From assembly GCA_036023115.1 (NCBI GenBank), contig JAYKKT010000088.1, forward strand, positions 5,727,001 to 5,791,000: a DNA stretch of 64,000 bases, in the 5' to 3' direction. Positions within the stretch are counted from its first letter, which is position 1. The number at the start of each line of letters is the position of its first letter. Under the pieces are notes generated by a model. It searched no databases, was not told the DNA's origin, and was given only the letters and a program-made list of their open reading frames with translations. Position numbers and translations under genes: made by a program. Shown piece by piece: positions 15,101-30,100 of the stretch. The DNA is from Brasenia schreberi (taxonomy: Eukaryota > Streptophyta > Magnoliopsida > Nymphaeales > Cabombaceae).

Positions 15101-18100
15101 GTTTTGTTGTTGTCTTGCGGTCTCAGATACCGTAGGATATAGATGAGCCATTTTGCCTATTGCTTAAAAAAGAAATACATTTGAGTGAAGTCATCAATTT
15201 TCACGTTCTCTTTCCAAGGTAGGAAGAGGACCATTTTGGCAGCATTTAAAGGGATAAACATAGAACTTTGTTTGGTTCAAAAGTTTGTTCTCTATGTGTA
15301 CCTGCACCAAGCGTACCCTCAGCTACTATGGTAGGAGAGGCGACATGGTAACATAAGTCGGGGATGGTAGACATCAATTCTCACAAATGAACGTTAGTAC
15401 TGAAGGTCAATATAAACATTCTATGGTATAGATGCACTTCTGCAACTTTTCTCTGATGCCCTTTTCATATTTCTTGCAGTGTCTTTTTCCATGGTAAATA
15501 TCTTGTGTTTGTTTCCGACATATATCCTCAAATAAAAATGTGAAAGATGACGCACACCTATAGCGTTAGCTTTCCATTAGGGCTCTCTGATGCCCATCGG
15601 CACGTGGTGAGTTTAACTCCGGGGAGGGTGCATGCGTGTGTGCGTGTCTTAGGCTTCAGCCTCCCATTGTAACCATAAAAATGTGAAAGGTAAAACTGTG
15701 CTAGTGTATGTTTTATTTCCTTCCGCCTGCCTTCTTGTTCCTAAGTTCTTGTTTCAAGTATGGTTGCTGCAGCTTTGGACCGACTAGCATACTTTTTCTT
15801 CTAAAAAGAAGGTTTCTTTTTCCCTCTTGGTAAATGACCACTACTTGATTTGCGTCAAGCGTATTTAGTAATCCAGGCATCCTGTTACAGTCTTCTTAGA
15901 TAATTATACCAGATGGTATGCACGATATGCACTGTGTGTGCGTGTTGGGAGGGAGAAGGGAAGGAGGGCTTGGTGGTTTCCGTCATTCCACCTCCTTCAC
16001 TACTTGATATGCTTGATTTTACTAGGAAAGTGCAAGATGAGGGGAAATTACGATTCTCATCCCATCGCTCCTCCTTCCTAGCTCGCCTGTTAACACGATT
16101 TATGAAGGCAAGAGAGAAAATCAGTTGAATCCGCTAGCCCTTATCTAGTGCCGGGCACAAATGTCAACAAGTACCACCAAGAAAGTTATAAGGCACATCG
16201 GCAAAAGTAGCAACTGTAGGACTTTGGAAGGAATCCTTTTGGCCGAAAAATGAAAGTGTTCGAAAGGCCCTTCTTTCATTCAATGGACCAGAACTTTCTT
16301 TCCATCTCCATTCCCCGCACTTTTACCTCACAATCCCAAACAGGACATGACCCTCTACACTCGGTGACTTTAATAATCAAGTGACTTGTTTTTTTCTTTT
16401 TTCCAGCAGTTCTCTATGCATTTCAAATTAGATTGTGCTATACCTTTAACTGAACCATGGTCATCCAAAGTTTGTTTTGAGGACGTGGAAAGGCTAACAC
16501 CAGTAAGTCACATAAAGATTATCCTCCACCAATAACAAGAATTCATGTTCATGACTATATTAGCTAATTTTCACATGTTATACTCAATGTAGTATAATAT
16601 GCTACATTATAGCATTACGGTGATTGATGGTAAGTGACTTTCATCTTTTCGCTCAACATGAGGAATGTTTCTTTGAAGTGTCAGTAATGGCTACTGTGTG
16701 TGTGTGCGTGCACCTTGTTTTGTGTGTATGAACAAGTATTCATGCCTGCATGCATGCAAGTCTGTGCAAAGATGGTCATAGGTAAGTGCACGAAGAAACT
16801 TTATGATGGTCGGTAGGGGTATATTTGTCTGTCTACTAGCCTTCAATGATCTTTAGATAGTTGTGTTATTTGGTTCTTCTATACTATTATCATATACCTG
16901 CACTCAACTTAAAAGATCTTGGATTCTTTGTGTTAGTGTCCAGAATTGATTAGAAAATTGTTGCATGTCATGCTTAATGAATTCAGAAATTATTTTAAGC
17001 TTAAATCGTTCATTTATAGTTCTCTATCTACCTGATGACATTTTATGTACTTATGTGGATAAGGTTTGTGATTTCTCTTGTTTATTTTTCTAAGAAAGAT
17101 CCATAAACATCCACTTCAGGATGAATTACTGAGTAATGAGGAATTGTTCTTTGGTTTGTCTGAGGCATTGCGGAAATTCCCAAAGGAAACTGGTATTTTA
17201 TGCTATACATCTTTTATGTTGTATTTTTACAAGAAGGAGCTGCTTTGTATCATATAGACACTTTCATTAATTTGATTCTTCCAAATAGATCGTGTGCTTT
17301 GCCACTTCTGCTTCAAGCAAAAGAAAGTTACCAATCAGATATTGGGGGCACCAGATGCTAGAAAGAGTCAAATGATTATAGCAAGCATCATTCTTCTTAA
17401 AACAGCTTTATTGGCATTGCCTCTACTGTTAAAGGTTCCCATCCACATCTACTTTCATGATGCCCTTCTGTTCTACAACTTATGTGTTTTATTTAACTAC
17501 TGTTGCAGGTTTTGAAGAGTGCGAAAAGCTTCATTCTTTCTAATGTCTGCAAGACCCTTGGTGAAAATGAAAAATATGAATGCATAATGAAAAGGTAAAG
17601 CTGGACTGTGATTGCAGATTTTGTACAAGCCATGTCTCTTTTGACCCTTCAAAGGGCATTATTTGTTATTTACCTCATATATGATACGGTACTTTCTGAA
17701 ATACATTTCTAATTAGTACAGAAGATAAAAAGTGGCTATCCTTTTACTGTTGTGATTTATACCTGTAAATAGTATGTGTTTTTAAGCTGAACTCATGTGT
17801 GGACTCATTCAAAATACTTTTGATTGGAGATTTACCGTGGTTTCCCCAACACCTTTGCTGCTTGGAGGAGTCTACTGCACTTTCCCTAAATCACATTTTT
17901 GTTTGTGCTTCAGGCTGTTGCTACATTAGTTTGACGAATATATCCCAAACGCTGCATTTTGACATTACAATATTTTGTTGACTAGGTATCATTTCCAAAC
18001 ATATGTTGGCAACACCAATGGATCAGACCATTTTCATTCCATGGAAAGCCAATCTCATGGAGTTTGATATTTTTCAGAAATCGATCCATGTTTTGATGGA

Positions 18101-21100
18101 CCTTTCAAGGGAAATAGGAATTGGATCAGTGTGGATAGCAGAAATGACCTAAAGTATATGATGGAGAGATATATTAAAGTTCAAAGGACATATCTATTAT
18201 ATCAAAATAGTCTAGTTCCATTACTATTTGCTTATTACTTTATTCTTAAGCTTATAACTGATGAAAACTTCCGAGCAAGCATCTCTAAGTGGTAAGACGA
18301 TGTTCATTTTCTTGATTCACAGCCAATGGTATGAGATAACCAAAACACATCAAATATCTATGAAGCATGAAATGTCATGATTAAACGTGGTTCCATTGCT
18401 AATGGGAGTGGACAAAGGATGAACTGGTGCTTTACTTGGAGCGTTAGATACCTTTAGGCTTATCTAAGTGCACTATTGTCCTGTCATGGTATCTGGAGAA
18501 TCATTTGCATCTAGTTGTTTTTTAGTGAAAATGCAGAACATATCATAACATATCAGAAACATACTATTCTGTATTCTCTAAGACATTGTTTCGTCTAAAT
18601 CTTAGTGTTTGATTGTTACTATAGTACTATGGTAACTATTGTTAATAATACCATTATTACGACTATTACTACTGTTATATACTATTTTTATTGAAAAAGA
18701 ACAAGTCCTGAGGCTTTTTATCAATTGAGGTGGAAAAGTGAAAACCTTTCATGGAGATATCACGAGATGTGGATTGACGACTGTGATAGATATCTATCTT
18801 CTCAGGATTCGAGATGTCATTGATGAAGACATACTTCACTCAAGAGTTCCTTTCATTGCACGAACTCAACAATGTTTTGCAGTCAAACCTGGAATTGATG
18901 GATATTTAGATGTTGCACGAAGATCCTTTTGTGACACTAGTGAAGGTACCAAGTTTTTATTTAGTTCCATCTCAACTTAGACTGTTATCACTTCATTATC
19001 TCGTTTCCAAATGGTTGGCAGCTATCCATAATCTTGCAAACGAGTACAGAGAATGCTACCAAATGCCAGGCTTGAAAATTCCATTTAACAACAGGCAAGG
19101 ATTTTATTTCACTATCCCACAGAAAAGCATAAAGGGGAAGCTACCAGGCCAATTTATTCAGGTCTTAGCCACTCCTTTGCAATATTTCCTTTTGCATTGA
19201 TTATTTTCTGCATGGACATTTATGAGATTGATACACATACAACAGGTCGTGAAGCATGGGAAAAGCATCCATTTTTCAACTCTTGAGCTTGCATCTGTGA
19301 GTATTAGACTGGTCCTCTGGCACCCAAAGTGCATTTGTGAAAGTTTACTGCTCTCAACTGTAAAACAGGATTTTCTTGTGAAATTTATTGTTTTAGATAG
19401 TCACCTTATAGCCTTGACATATCCATCTATAGTTTTTTCCAGAATTTCTTTGGACTATGTGCTTCTTTTATGTTGTATGATAATTTTTCAGTATCATATT
19501 TTATATTACCCAATTAGCTAATTCTGATTGCAACGCAGCTGAATGTTAGAAACAAGTCTGCAGCAGCCGAATGTCATACCAGAACAGAAGTATGCCTTGA
19601 TGGTAAACTTAGAAGTTGGGGCCTAACAATGTTTTTTATTCCGCTATGTTATTCATGTTTACATGTTGGAATTGTTGTCCAGGACTCGTTGATGCCATAC
19701 GTGAAGACGTCTCATCACTTACAGTTTTGGCAGAGAGCTTGTGTCTCTTGGACATGATTGTGAATTCATTTGCACACATGATCTCCACTAAGCCTGTTGA
19801 TCGTTATGTACGGCCAGAATTTACTGGTATTGCTTTCAAGATATTTACTGTGGAATGAAAATATGACAAGAAAAATACTGAGCAGACAAGTATCTTTATT
19901 TAATATTGTTAATGAAGATAATGGTCCATTGGCAATTGACAGTGGAAGGCATCCTATCATGGAAAGCATGCACACTGAATGCATTGTAAGTTTCATGTTT
20001 CTTTTCCTAGATTTAGTTTTTCATCAGTTTTTTTGGTACACATTCTATATGTGTTTGATACCATCATTGATGTTTCTGCAGCCAAACAATATCTTCCTAT
20101 CCGAGGCATCAAACTTGGTGATTGTTGTTGGCCCAAATATGTACGTTTGAGAATAAGTCTAGGGTTTGTTTGGAAGGTGAAAGAATGCCCATCATGAAAG
20201 TTGGATGAGCAGATATTATTGTCCGACTCATTGAAGTGCTTGAACATATTGCAAACATTCATCTCCCACATCTTTTAATGTGTAGAAGGTGCAAAATTTA
20301 TATGTGACACTTGGCCAATTTACTGAATATATGTTTCTCATGTAGGAGCGGAAAAAGCACGTATCTTCAGCAAGTATGCCTTATTGTCATCCTTGCTCAT
20401 GTTGGCTGTTATGTTCCTGCAAACTTTGCATCCATGCGTGTGGTTGATCGGATATTTACACGAATAGGGGTTGGCGACAACATTGAATGCAATTCTAGCA
20501 CGGTATATTTGATGATTTCTGAAGGCTGCTCTTGATCCTATAAAGAAGATACCTGCCAATTATCTCTATTCTCCTACCACATTATCTTCCATTATTAAAA
20601 ATTTTGTTTCCCTTTAGGGAAGTAAAGGTTTGATTCTTTTATTTCTCTTAGCAGCAATTTGCAGTGGCATTACTAGGATAATGTAAATATGCCCCCAAAC
20701 TCTGGACCTTTAATAATGTGATCTGTGAGCATCTTGTAAATGCTACATATTACCTCATCAGTATCGTTGGGGTTCTTTTGGAAAGTCGGCATAATGAAGA
20801 TGTGAATAATGATGATCAATCTAATGGATCATAAACAATCATAACCATAGCACCAGATAGTATCATACTAGTGTAAATTGTTGTTGATAATCGAAGGTTG
20901 AATCGTCCACGATACAACTTGTCAAAGTGCCAAGATCTCAAAACATCCGCACACAAATAACTCAACAAGAGTGCAGAAGCAAGTCAATACAAACAAAAGT
21001 TGTGCAAGACAACGTACTTTTATTCATGAATTAGTGAGGTATTTATAGACTTTACACATATCTACATGGGAGGCAAAAGAACAAAGAGGAGAAGATAAGA

Positions 21101-24100
21101 CACTAGTGCTGGCCGGCCAGCCTTGGCCAGCACTAGCCGTTGGGGCTCCAATGGCTATGGGCTATGGCCTTGTGGGCTCTAGTGGCCCGTGCCCTGCCCA
21201 ACAGAGTGCACGGGCCCTAATGGCCCGTGCCACCTATTACATTAACACCCTCCCTTAAACTGACTTTGTCCAACAAAAAATGAAAGCGAGTGGCAGAGAG
21301 AGACTTGGTGAAGAAATCCGCTAGTTGCATCTTAGATGTGACATAACACAATGTTATCTTCTTGTTCAAACATTCTTCACGAACAAAATGGTAATCCATC
21401 TCAACGTGCTTCGTCCGTTCATAGAAGGTGTTGTTGGAGGCAATGTACACGGCGCTTTTATTATCATAATACATAGTGGCAGGATGTTGGGAAGTAACTC
21501 CCAAATCACCTAGAATAGTTGTAATCCAAGAGATCTCTGTAGCTGCAGTAGCCATGGCTCGATATTCTGCTTCGATGGAGGAGAGTGACACTTTCTGTTA
21601 CTTTTTACACTTTCAGGATATAAGTGATTCACCTAAAAAACACAAAAGCCAGTCGTAGAGTGTCTATCGTTGACATCTCCACCCCAGTCAACATCCATAT
21701 ACACAGATAGATCAAAAGACGAAGAAGAAGTTAAGAGAACCCCCTTGTTAGAAGAATTTTTAATATATCGAATAATACGCAAAACATCACTCATATGAAC
21801 AGATATTGGTGCTTGCTGAAATTAACTAGTTATATGAACTGCATGAGAGATATCAGGTCGAGTAATAGTGAGGTAGGTAAGGGCACCTATGAGTTGTCTG
21901 TACGGGATAGGGTCAGCTAATTTTTCTCCATCAGTGGATCTTAACTTGGTACCAAGAACTTCGGGAGTGTCCAATAAAATAATAATACATGTTTCTATCT
22001 TTCATACAAACAAAGCAGTGTGAGTATAACAGGATATAAAATTATGTAAATGATGAATTTTTCAAATCGATCAAACCAAGCCTTGGGGGCTTGTTTCAGG
22101 CTATACAAAGCTTTTTGCAATTTAAGAACATGATCCTAGGGAACACTAAACCCGGGAGGAGATGTCATATAAACTTCTTCAGTCAAGTAACCATTCAAAA
22201 AAGTATTTTTAACATCAAGTTGGTATATGTCCCAATTTTTAATGGCACTTAGGGTTATGAGAATTCTAATTGTGGTCATCCTAGCAACCGGAGCAAATGT
22301 TTCATCATAATCAATTCCATACTCTTGAGCATAACCCTTTGCAACCAGTCTGGCCTTATATCTCTCAATATGACCATTGCTGTGAGTTTTAATTTTGTAG
22401 ACCCATCGACATTCAATAACTTTCTTATCTTTAGGCATGGGTACAATTGTCCATGTCTGGACTTTATCTAAGGCTCTAAATTCATCCCTCGTATCGTCTT
22501 CCCATTCTAGAATACCTTTAGCTTGATGGTAAAACTTGGGTTCTTTGACTTATAAAGAGTTGCAATCAAATTTTTGCGTTGGGGTTTAAAAGATTCATAA
22601 GAAACAAACCGTTGGGGAGGTTTTGAAACTCTGGGTTCTAGACATGTGTCATCAGATTCTCTATGACGTCGTATATAATGTAATGGGAAGGGTTCAATGA
22701 TGGGTTGGTGATCAACAGTTTCATTTTGGACACTATCACTCCGTAGAGGACTATCTTGATGATTTTCAGGGTCACAATCATCGTCTATCAAAGAAGTCTT
22801 GAGATATAGATGATTCAGAACTTTCTAAAGATTCAGACTTATAGTAAGGATCATTCTCAAAGAATTTTACATCTTTAGAAACATACAATTTATCATTGAC
22901 AGGATCAAAGCATCTATAACTTTTTTTGTCTATGCCATAACCAAGAAATACACATTCAATGACCCTAGGGGATAATTTATCATTTTTATCCGTATAAGCA
23001 AAACATCTACACTCAAAAACTCTCAATCTTTCATAATAAGGAGGAAGGTTATATAGTTTTGCAAGGGGAGAAATATTTTCAAGTTTGGATGAAGGCATTC
23101 TATTAATAAGATATACTGCAGTAAGAGTAGCTTTTGCCCATAAAAACTTAGGAACATTACTGACAATTAACATAGTGCGACATGTTTCTATGATATGTCT
23201 ATGTTTTCTCTTAGTCAAGCCATTTTGTTGAGGGGTTTTGGTGCACGATTTTTTATGCAAGATTCCATTAGTTTCGACAAACTTTTGAAACTGAATCAGA
23301 TCTAAAAATCTTAATAGTGGAACAAAATTGATTTTTGACCATATTACAAAAGGTTATAAATTTTTCAAACACTTCTGACTTTTGCTTCAAAAGATATATC
23401 CAAGTAAAGTCATCTACAAATATCAAATAGTATTCAACACCTCCCTTAAAAACAATAGGGGCAGGATCCCAAACATCAGTGTATTAATTCAAAAGTTTTG
23501 TTTGGTACATAATTTATTTCACCAAAGGAAAATGATACATTTTTCCAAGCACACACTCTTTACATTCAAACTTTTGTTCTCTAATTTTTTTCAACAAAAG
23601 GAAATTACACAACTTATGTATATCTAAGTGTCCAAGTCTTTTATGCCAAAGCGTTGCATCTTGGGCTACATTACAAGTATCAAAATTTGGCATAACTAAG
23701 TAATCCATTTTGTATAGTTCGCTTTCTCCATGGCCTTGACCAATCACCTTCTTTGATAGGTGATCCTGCACCGCACAATGCTTAAATGAGAAAGTGACTA
23801 TACAATTATTATCACAAATTTGAGCAATCGAAAGTAAGTTCAAATTGAGTTTAGGTATAAAGCTTATATTTTGAATTTTAAAATTTTCTTTTTCAAAATT
23901 TCTTATTTTTTTAATTTGAAGTTTTGTACCATCGACCGTAAATATATGCTTTTCAACAATATCATAAGATCTTTTAAGGATTTTTCACAATGAGTCATAT
24001 GAAAAGAAACACCTGAATCTAAAAACCAATACATACCTTGAGATGTAGAGAGAGCGTTTCTGGAGATGCTTGCTTTTTCCTTAAATATTTCTTATATATA

Positions 24101-27100
24101 TGCTTTGATGTTGGTAGGCAAGACTCATCCTTCTTTATCTTTCACGGCTCCCACATTTCCAAATTTCCTTCGAAGAAGAGGACAAGTGGTTTTGATATGC
24201 CCACTTTCTTTGCAATAGTGGCATATGGTGTCCTTGATTGGCCATGGTTCCATGGGTTTCTTGCTTGTTCTTTCGAAGTTTTTCGCATACGGAGGCTTGT
24301 ACGTCTTCATGTTAGCTCTCGGTTTGGAGGCGGCAAGCGCGACTTCTTTTGCAACATTGATATTTTTCAACATTGTTTCCTACATAACAAGGTTAGCCAA
24401 AAACGAGTCTCTTTTTGGTCTAGGTTTTTTTATGTATTAAGTTTGATCTAATATTTTCAAATTCGTCTCTTAAACCACGCATAAACAAAAAGAAATATTG
24501 ATTATCCAAAAACTCTTGAAATTCATCTAATTTTTGAAGTTTTTCGAATTTATCAAAACTTCTAAGTTGAATACATAGTTCCGAAAACTCATTGTGATAA
24601 TCTCTAATGCTTAAGTTTCCTTGCTTAAGCATTATCATCCTTTCCATTAAATCAATTTGGAAGACAAAATCATCTTTAGAGTGAAGCTTTTTTAAGTATT
24701 CCCATGTTTCAAAAGTATTTTCGAAAACACTAATTCTATTTCTAAGTTTTTCATCAATATTTTCACAAATAATCCAAGTTATTTTTGCATTCATTTTTTC
24801 TCAAATTTTTAGGTCTTGCTTATACTTTTCATGTGCTTTAATAATATCATCATCATCCAAATCATCAATGTTTAAAATCGGTTCTTTTATCGTACCATCA
24901 ATATAATCCCAAAAATCTTTTAATAAAAAATATTTTTTAATGGTCCTTGCCCAACTTTGATAGTATTTTGAGTCAAGGATGTTAGTGTAGTGTTTTAAAG
25001 TTATGTTTTAAATGTGCATGTGTAGTATTTCATTTTAAATGTCTAAGTGAATGTCGTGTTTGGACTCAATGGATCATATCAGATCCATTGGGAATCGTGT
25101 CCTGTACTTAGGGGTATTTGTGTCTTTTAAGTTAGAATAGGATTAGTATAAAATCTGGCATTGTGATTAGGGCTGTAACAGAAATCAAGAAATAAAAAAC
25201 CAGACGGCTGCCCAGTGAAGGTGTCGAATCTGCCAAAATTCAAGAATGAGTTAAATGCTATTTTTCTTCAATCTTCTTCAATGAAATTTGTTGAATGAAA
25301 TCGACATGGTATCAGAGCCTTCTACGAAGATTTAGCAACCAGTCGAAGTCGTTTATCCCTGGAGAAATACAATAGTAAGTAAACTTGTTAGTTTTTTCGA
25401 AGATTGATCCAAAAAAGTGCACGTCTGGAACAAACTAGTTTGTGAATTTCTTGAATCACAAATCAGATCAAGTGTTGTTGATTATATTATAACAAATCAA
25501 GTTGGAGATCACAAAGATCACGTGATCGTAGTGAATTTTCTTGAATCACAAATCAGATCAGATACTGTTGATTGCCACTGATAATAGAAATCAAGTTGTT
25601 GATCAAGTCAACAACAAATCATCAAACAGGTTGCTGCCGCAAGTTGGTAATCAAGTTGTTGATCAAGTTAGCAACAAATCAAATAGGTTGCTGATAGCCG
25701 AATAGTTGTTTGTTGGTATGACAGCCATGGTTGACTGAAATATCAGTCTTTGATTCTTGTATCACATAATCAATTGTAATCTGCAAGTGGAAGCATTGAA
25801 AGAAGGAATCTCAGTTTCAAACAAGTGTGAATCAACATGAAAGGAAGATTGAAAGAAGAATCATTATCAGCTACATATGGAAATGATCAAAAGATAGAAC
25901 CATTCCAAATTACAAATATTCGGCTAGATGGAAGAAATTACAAAGAATGGGCTCAGTCTATTGAATTTGTATTACGATCCAGAGGAAAAACCTCTATTAT
26001 CAGACAGAGTCTACCACCTCTAGAAGGAAGCAGTGTAGATTATGAACGATGGTCCAAAGATGATGCTCTTGTAAGTTCATGGCTAATTCAATCCATGAAT
26101 CCTTCTATCAGTAAGACTTTTATGTATATGGAATCAGCAGCTGAAATTTGGTCTGCAGTGGAAGAAGCTTACTCCAAACAGAGAAATATAGCAAAAGAAT
26201 ATGAGATTATTGAAAGAATAAGAAAATGCCGCCAAGGGAGTAGATCCATAAGTGAATACTATGGAGAATTGCGAGAACTCTGGAATGAAGAAAGACATAT
26301 TATGGAAAATAAGTGCAGTCACTGTGTAAAAGAGAGAATAACTGAAGGAGAGATTCAAAAAGTGTTTGATTTACTTTGGGGAATTTCATCAAAATACGAA
26401 CCAATCAAGTTAAATATTCTAAGCAAGGAAAAACTTCCATCACTTAGGAACAGCATATTCACTCCTACTAAGGGAAGAAGATCGGAAGAATTTAGAGAAA
26501 TGTGAACAAATACAAGCTGAAAAATCTGTATTTGTTGGTAGAGGATAGAGCAATTATCAGAGAGGAAGAGAACTCAATTAGAGGTAGAGGAAGAGGAAGA
26601 AACCAATATTATGATGATAAGAGCAAACTACAGTGCACATATTGTGAAAAAAGAATATACACAAAGGAGTATTGATGGGAAATTATTGGAAAACCTCCCG
26701 AATATAAAGATTATGGCAGGAAACCCACAGAATATAAAGATTATGGCAGTAATGTGACAACTATATATGAAAAGAAAGCAGAAATGAATCCTATAGATGA
26801 AATGGCATAATTGAAGAAACGGATTACAGAAATTGAAACACGTCTACGGGACCAACCTTCAACTTCTTCATCAAAGACAGAATTAAGTCATCATGCTTCC
26901 TACAGTATTAGTGGTAACTACTCTCTTAAAGATTCTACAGTTTTTTCTAATTGGATAATAGATTCAGGGGTTACCGATCATATGATAGGAAACAAGTCTA
27001 ATCTCATGCAGTATTAAGTGACTTCAACTCCTCAGTATGTAAAAGTAGCAAATGGTTCTTTGATTCCTATGGAAGGAAAGGAAACAATTCAAAGAGATAA

Positions 27101-30100
27101 TCTCAGACTTAACTCAATGATATATTTTCCAAAATTTCCAGTAAATCTACTTTCAATAAGTTCATTTGTTAGAGATATGAATTGTACAGTTACATTCTCT
27201 CCATATGGTTGTGTTTTTCAGGATTTGAGGACGGGAAGAATCTTTGGTCGTGGTGAACTATGCAACGAACTATACATACTACCTGGAGATCAGATTTTAA
27301 GGTAGAAAAGAGCATTTGCAGCTAGTACTACTGAAGAAGAAATAAAAATTTGGCATAGTAGATTAGGACATTTGCCTGTTTCAAAATTAAGAGAGTTTAT
27401 TTCCCTTTCAATTCCTAGTGATGTGGTAATTCAATGTGATTATGTTAAAGAACAAAACATCATAGAGCTACTTTTCCTAGTAGTGAATCAAGATCAGTTG
27501 TTCCTTTTCATTTGATACATTCTGATGTTTGGGGACCATGTGTCATACCTTCTGATGGAAATTTTAAGTACTTTATTACTTTTATTGATGATTTTTTCAG
27601 ACTTACCTTTGTTTATCTAATGAAGTCAAAGTCAGAAATCTCTTCGATTTTTTCTCTGGTTCATAACCTTATCAAGACTCAGTTTGGGTATACAGTTAAA
27701 ATACTCAGATCAGATAATGGTGGAGAATATTGTAATACTCAGTTGGAATCATATCTTCAATCTCATGGTATTATACATCAGACATCTTGTGTTTACACCC
27801 CACAACAGAATGGAGTAGCCGAACGAAAGAATTGACATATCTTGAAAATTGCTAGAACTTTACTTCTTGAACACAATGTCCCAAAATATTTCTGGCCAGA
27901 AGTAATTCTTACAGCAGTATATATCATGAATAGAATTCCGACTATGACTCTTGCAGGAAAGTCTCCTTTCAAGGTGATTAAACCGGAAGATAATCCATTC
28001 CATCTCATTCCTAGGATATTTGGATGTGTTTGTTATGTGCATGTTCATTAATAATTCAGAGATAAGCTTGATCCAAGGGCGATAAAATGTTTTTTCATTG
28101 GATATTCTTATGAAAAGAAAGGATATATTTGTTATGATCCTAATTCTTATAGAAGATATATTTATATGGATGTAACATTCTTTGAAACTACTCCATACTA
28201 CAAAAAGTCGAAGGATTTGTCTGATTCTACTTTTGAAGAAACAGTTGTTTTACCAAGAATCAGTGTAAGTGAAGAATCGAAGGAAGAAAACTCTCTTGCA
28301 AGAATGGATCAAATCTCAGGAGACAACAGAATGCAAATATACAGAAAGGGGGAGAGAAATATATTTATGAAAAGACAAACAAAGATGATGAATCAAGGAG
28401 GAGAACCTGTATCTGATTCAAATAACAGTATAGAAGAAACAAGAAATAAGGACTTAGATGACTCAGATGTTCCTATAGCACTCAGAAAAGGAAAAAGATC
28501 ATTGTCGTAAGTATCCAATTTCTCAATTCATGTCCTATAATCGATTATCAGAAAGTTACTATAATTTTATGCTAAATGCTGAGATGCATCAAATTCCGAA
28601 AAACTACTTTGAAGCGTCTAAAGACAAGCAGTGGGTTGAAGCTATGAAGTATGAAATTCAAGCATTAAAAAAGAATCAAACTTGAGAACTCAGTGACTTA
28701 CCAGAAGGCAGAAAAGCAGTCTCATACAAGTGGGTGTATACAATAAATACAAAGCAGATGGTTCATTAAAGAGGTACAAGGCAAGGTTAGTAGCACGTGG
28801 ATATAGTCAAGCATATGAGATTGATTATGAGGAGACATTTGCACCAGTAGCGAAACTTACATCTATACGAGTTATTATCAGTATTACAGCTCAAAGAAAC
28901 TGGGTAATATGGCAACTGGATGTGAAAATTGCTTTTCTACAGGAAGAACTCAAAGAAAACGTTTATATGGAGTTACCACTTGGATATTCGAATCCTGAAA
29001 AAAAGGTATGCAGATTAAGAAAGGCTATCTATGGATTAAAACAATCTTCAAGAGCTTGGTTTGAGAAATTCAACAGAAGTATTATAAATTTGGGATATTG
29101 AAAAAGTGTAAGTGATCATATACTATTCTTTAAAAAGAGGGACAAATTAACATTACTATTAGTATATGTAGATGACATTATTGTAACAGGTGATGACATC
29201 GAAGAAATTCAAAGATTAAAGAAGGACCTCCATCGGTTATTTGATATTAAGGATCTTGGAAGATTACATTATTTTTTAGACATTCAAGTAGCCTATTCAG
29301 GTAAGGATATCTTTCTGAATTCAAGATGTCAAGATGGAAAATTGTAGACCTACGTATACTCCAATGGATGTGAATCACAAGTTACAGATGGAAGATGGAG
29401 CTTAAAGAGTTGATGTGACCAAATATCAACAATTGGTCGGGAAATTGATATACTTCATCACATGCCCAAACATAGCTTATGCAGTGAGTATAGTAAGCAG
29501 ATTTATATAATCACCATCTAAACATCACATGGATGCTGTGTTTCACATATTACGATATCTGAAGATAACTCTGGGACATGGGATCACTTACAAAGCTAAT
29601 GGTCACACTAACATTGAAATTTATACATATGCTAATTAGGCAGGTTCTACAGAGGATAGAAAGTCGACCACAGGATATATAACATTGATTGGAGGTAATA
29701 TAGTTTCATGGAAAAGTAAGAAACAGTCGTTTGTAGATAGATCGACAGCTGCGGCAGAATACTGAGCAATAGCATCAGGTATGTGTGAAGGAAAATGGCT
29801 GAGATATTTATTGATGGAAATGGACTTATTTGTTGGAAAACCTATACATATATTTTGTGACAGCAAAGCAGCGATACAGATAGCCTCAAATCCAGTGTAT
29901 CATGAGAGAACAAAACATATTGAGATAGATTGTCACTTTATACGGGAAAGTATACATGCAAAGGAATTTCAGTTAGAACATGTGCAATCAGGACATCCAT
30001 GTGCAGCCATGTTGACTAAAGCAGTTACTAGAGATCTACTTCAGAGATTGTGCAGCAAGTTGGGTGTAACATTCATCTTTCACCCAACTTGAGGGGGAGT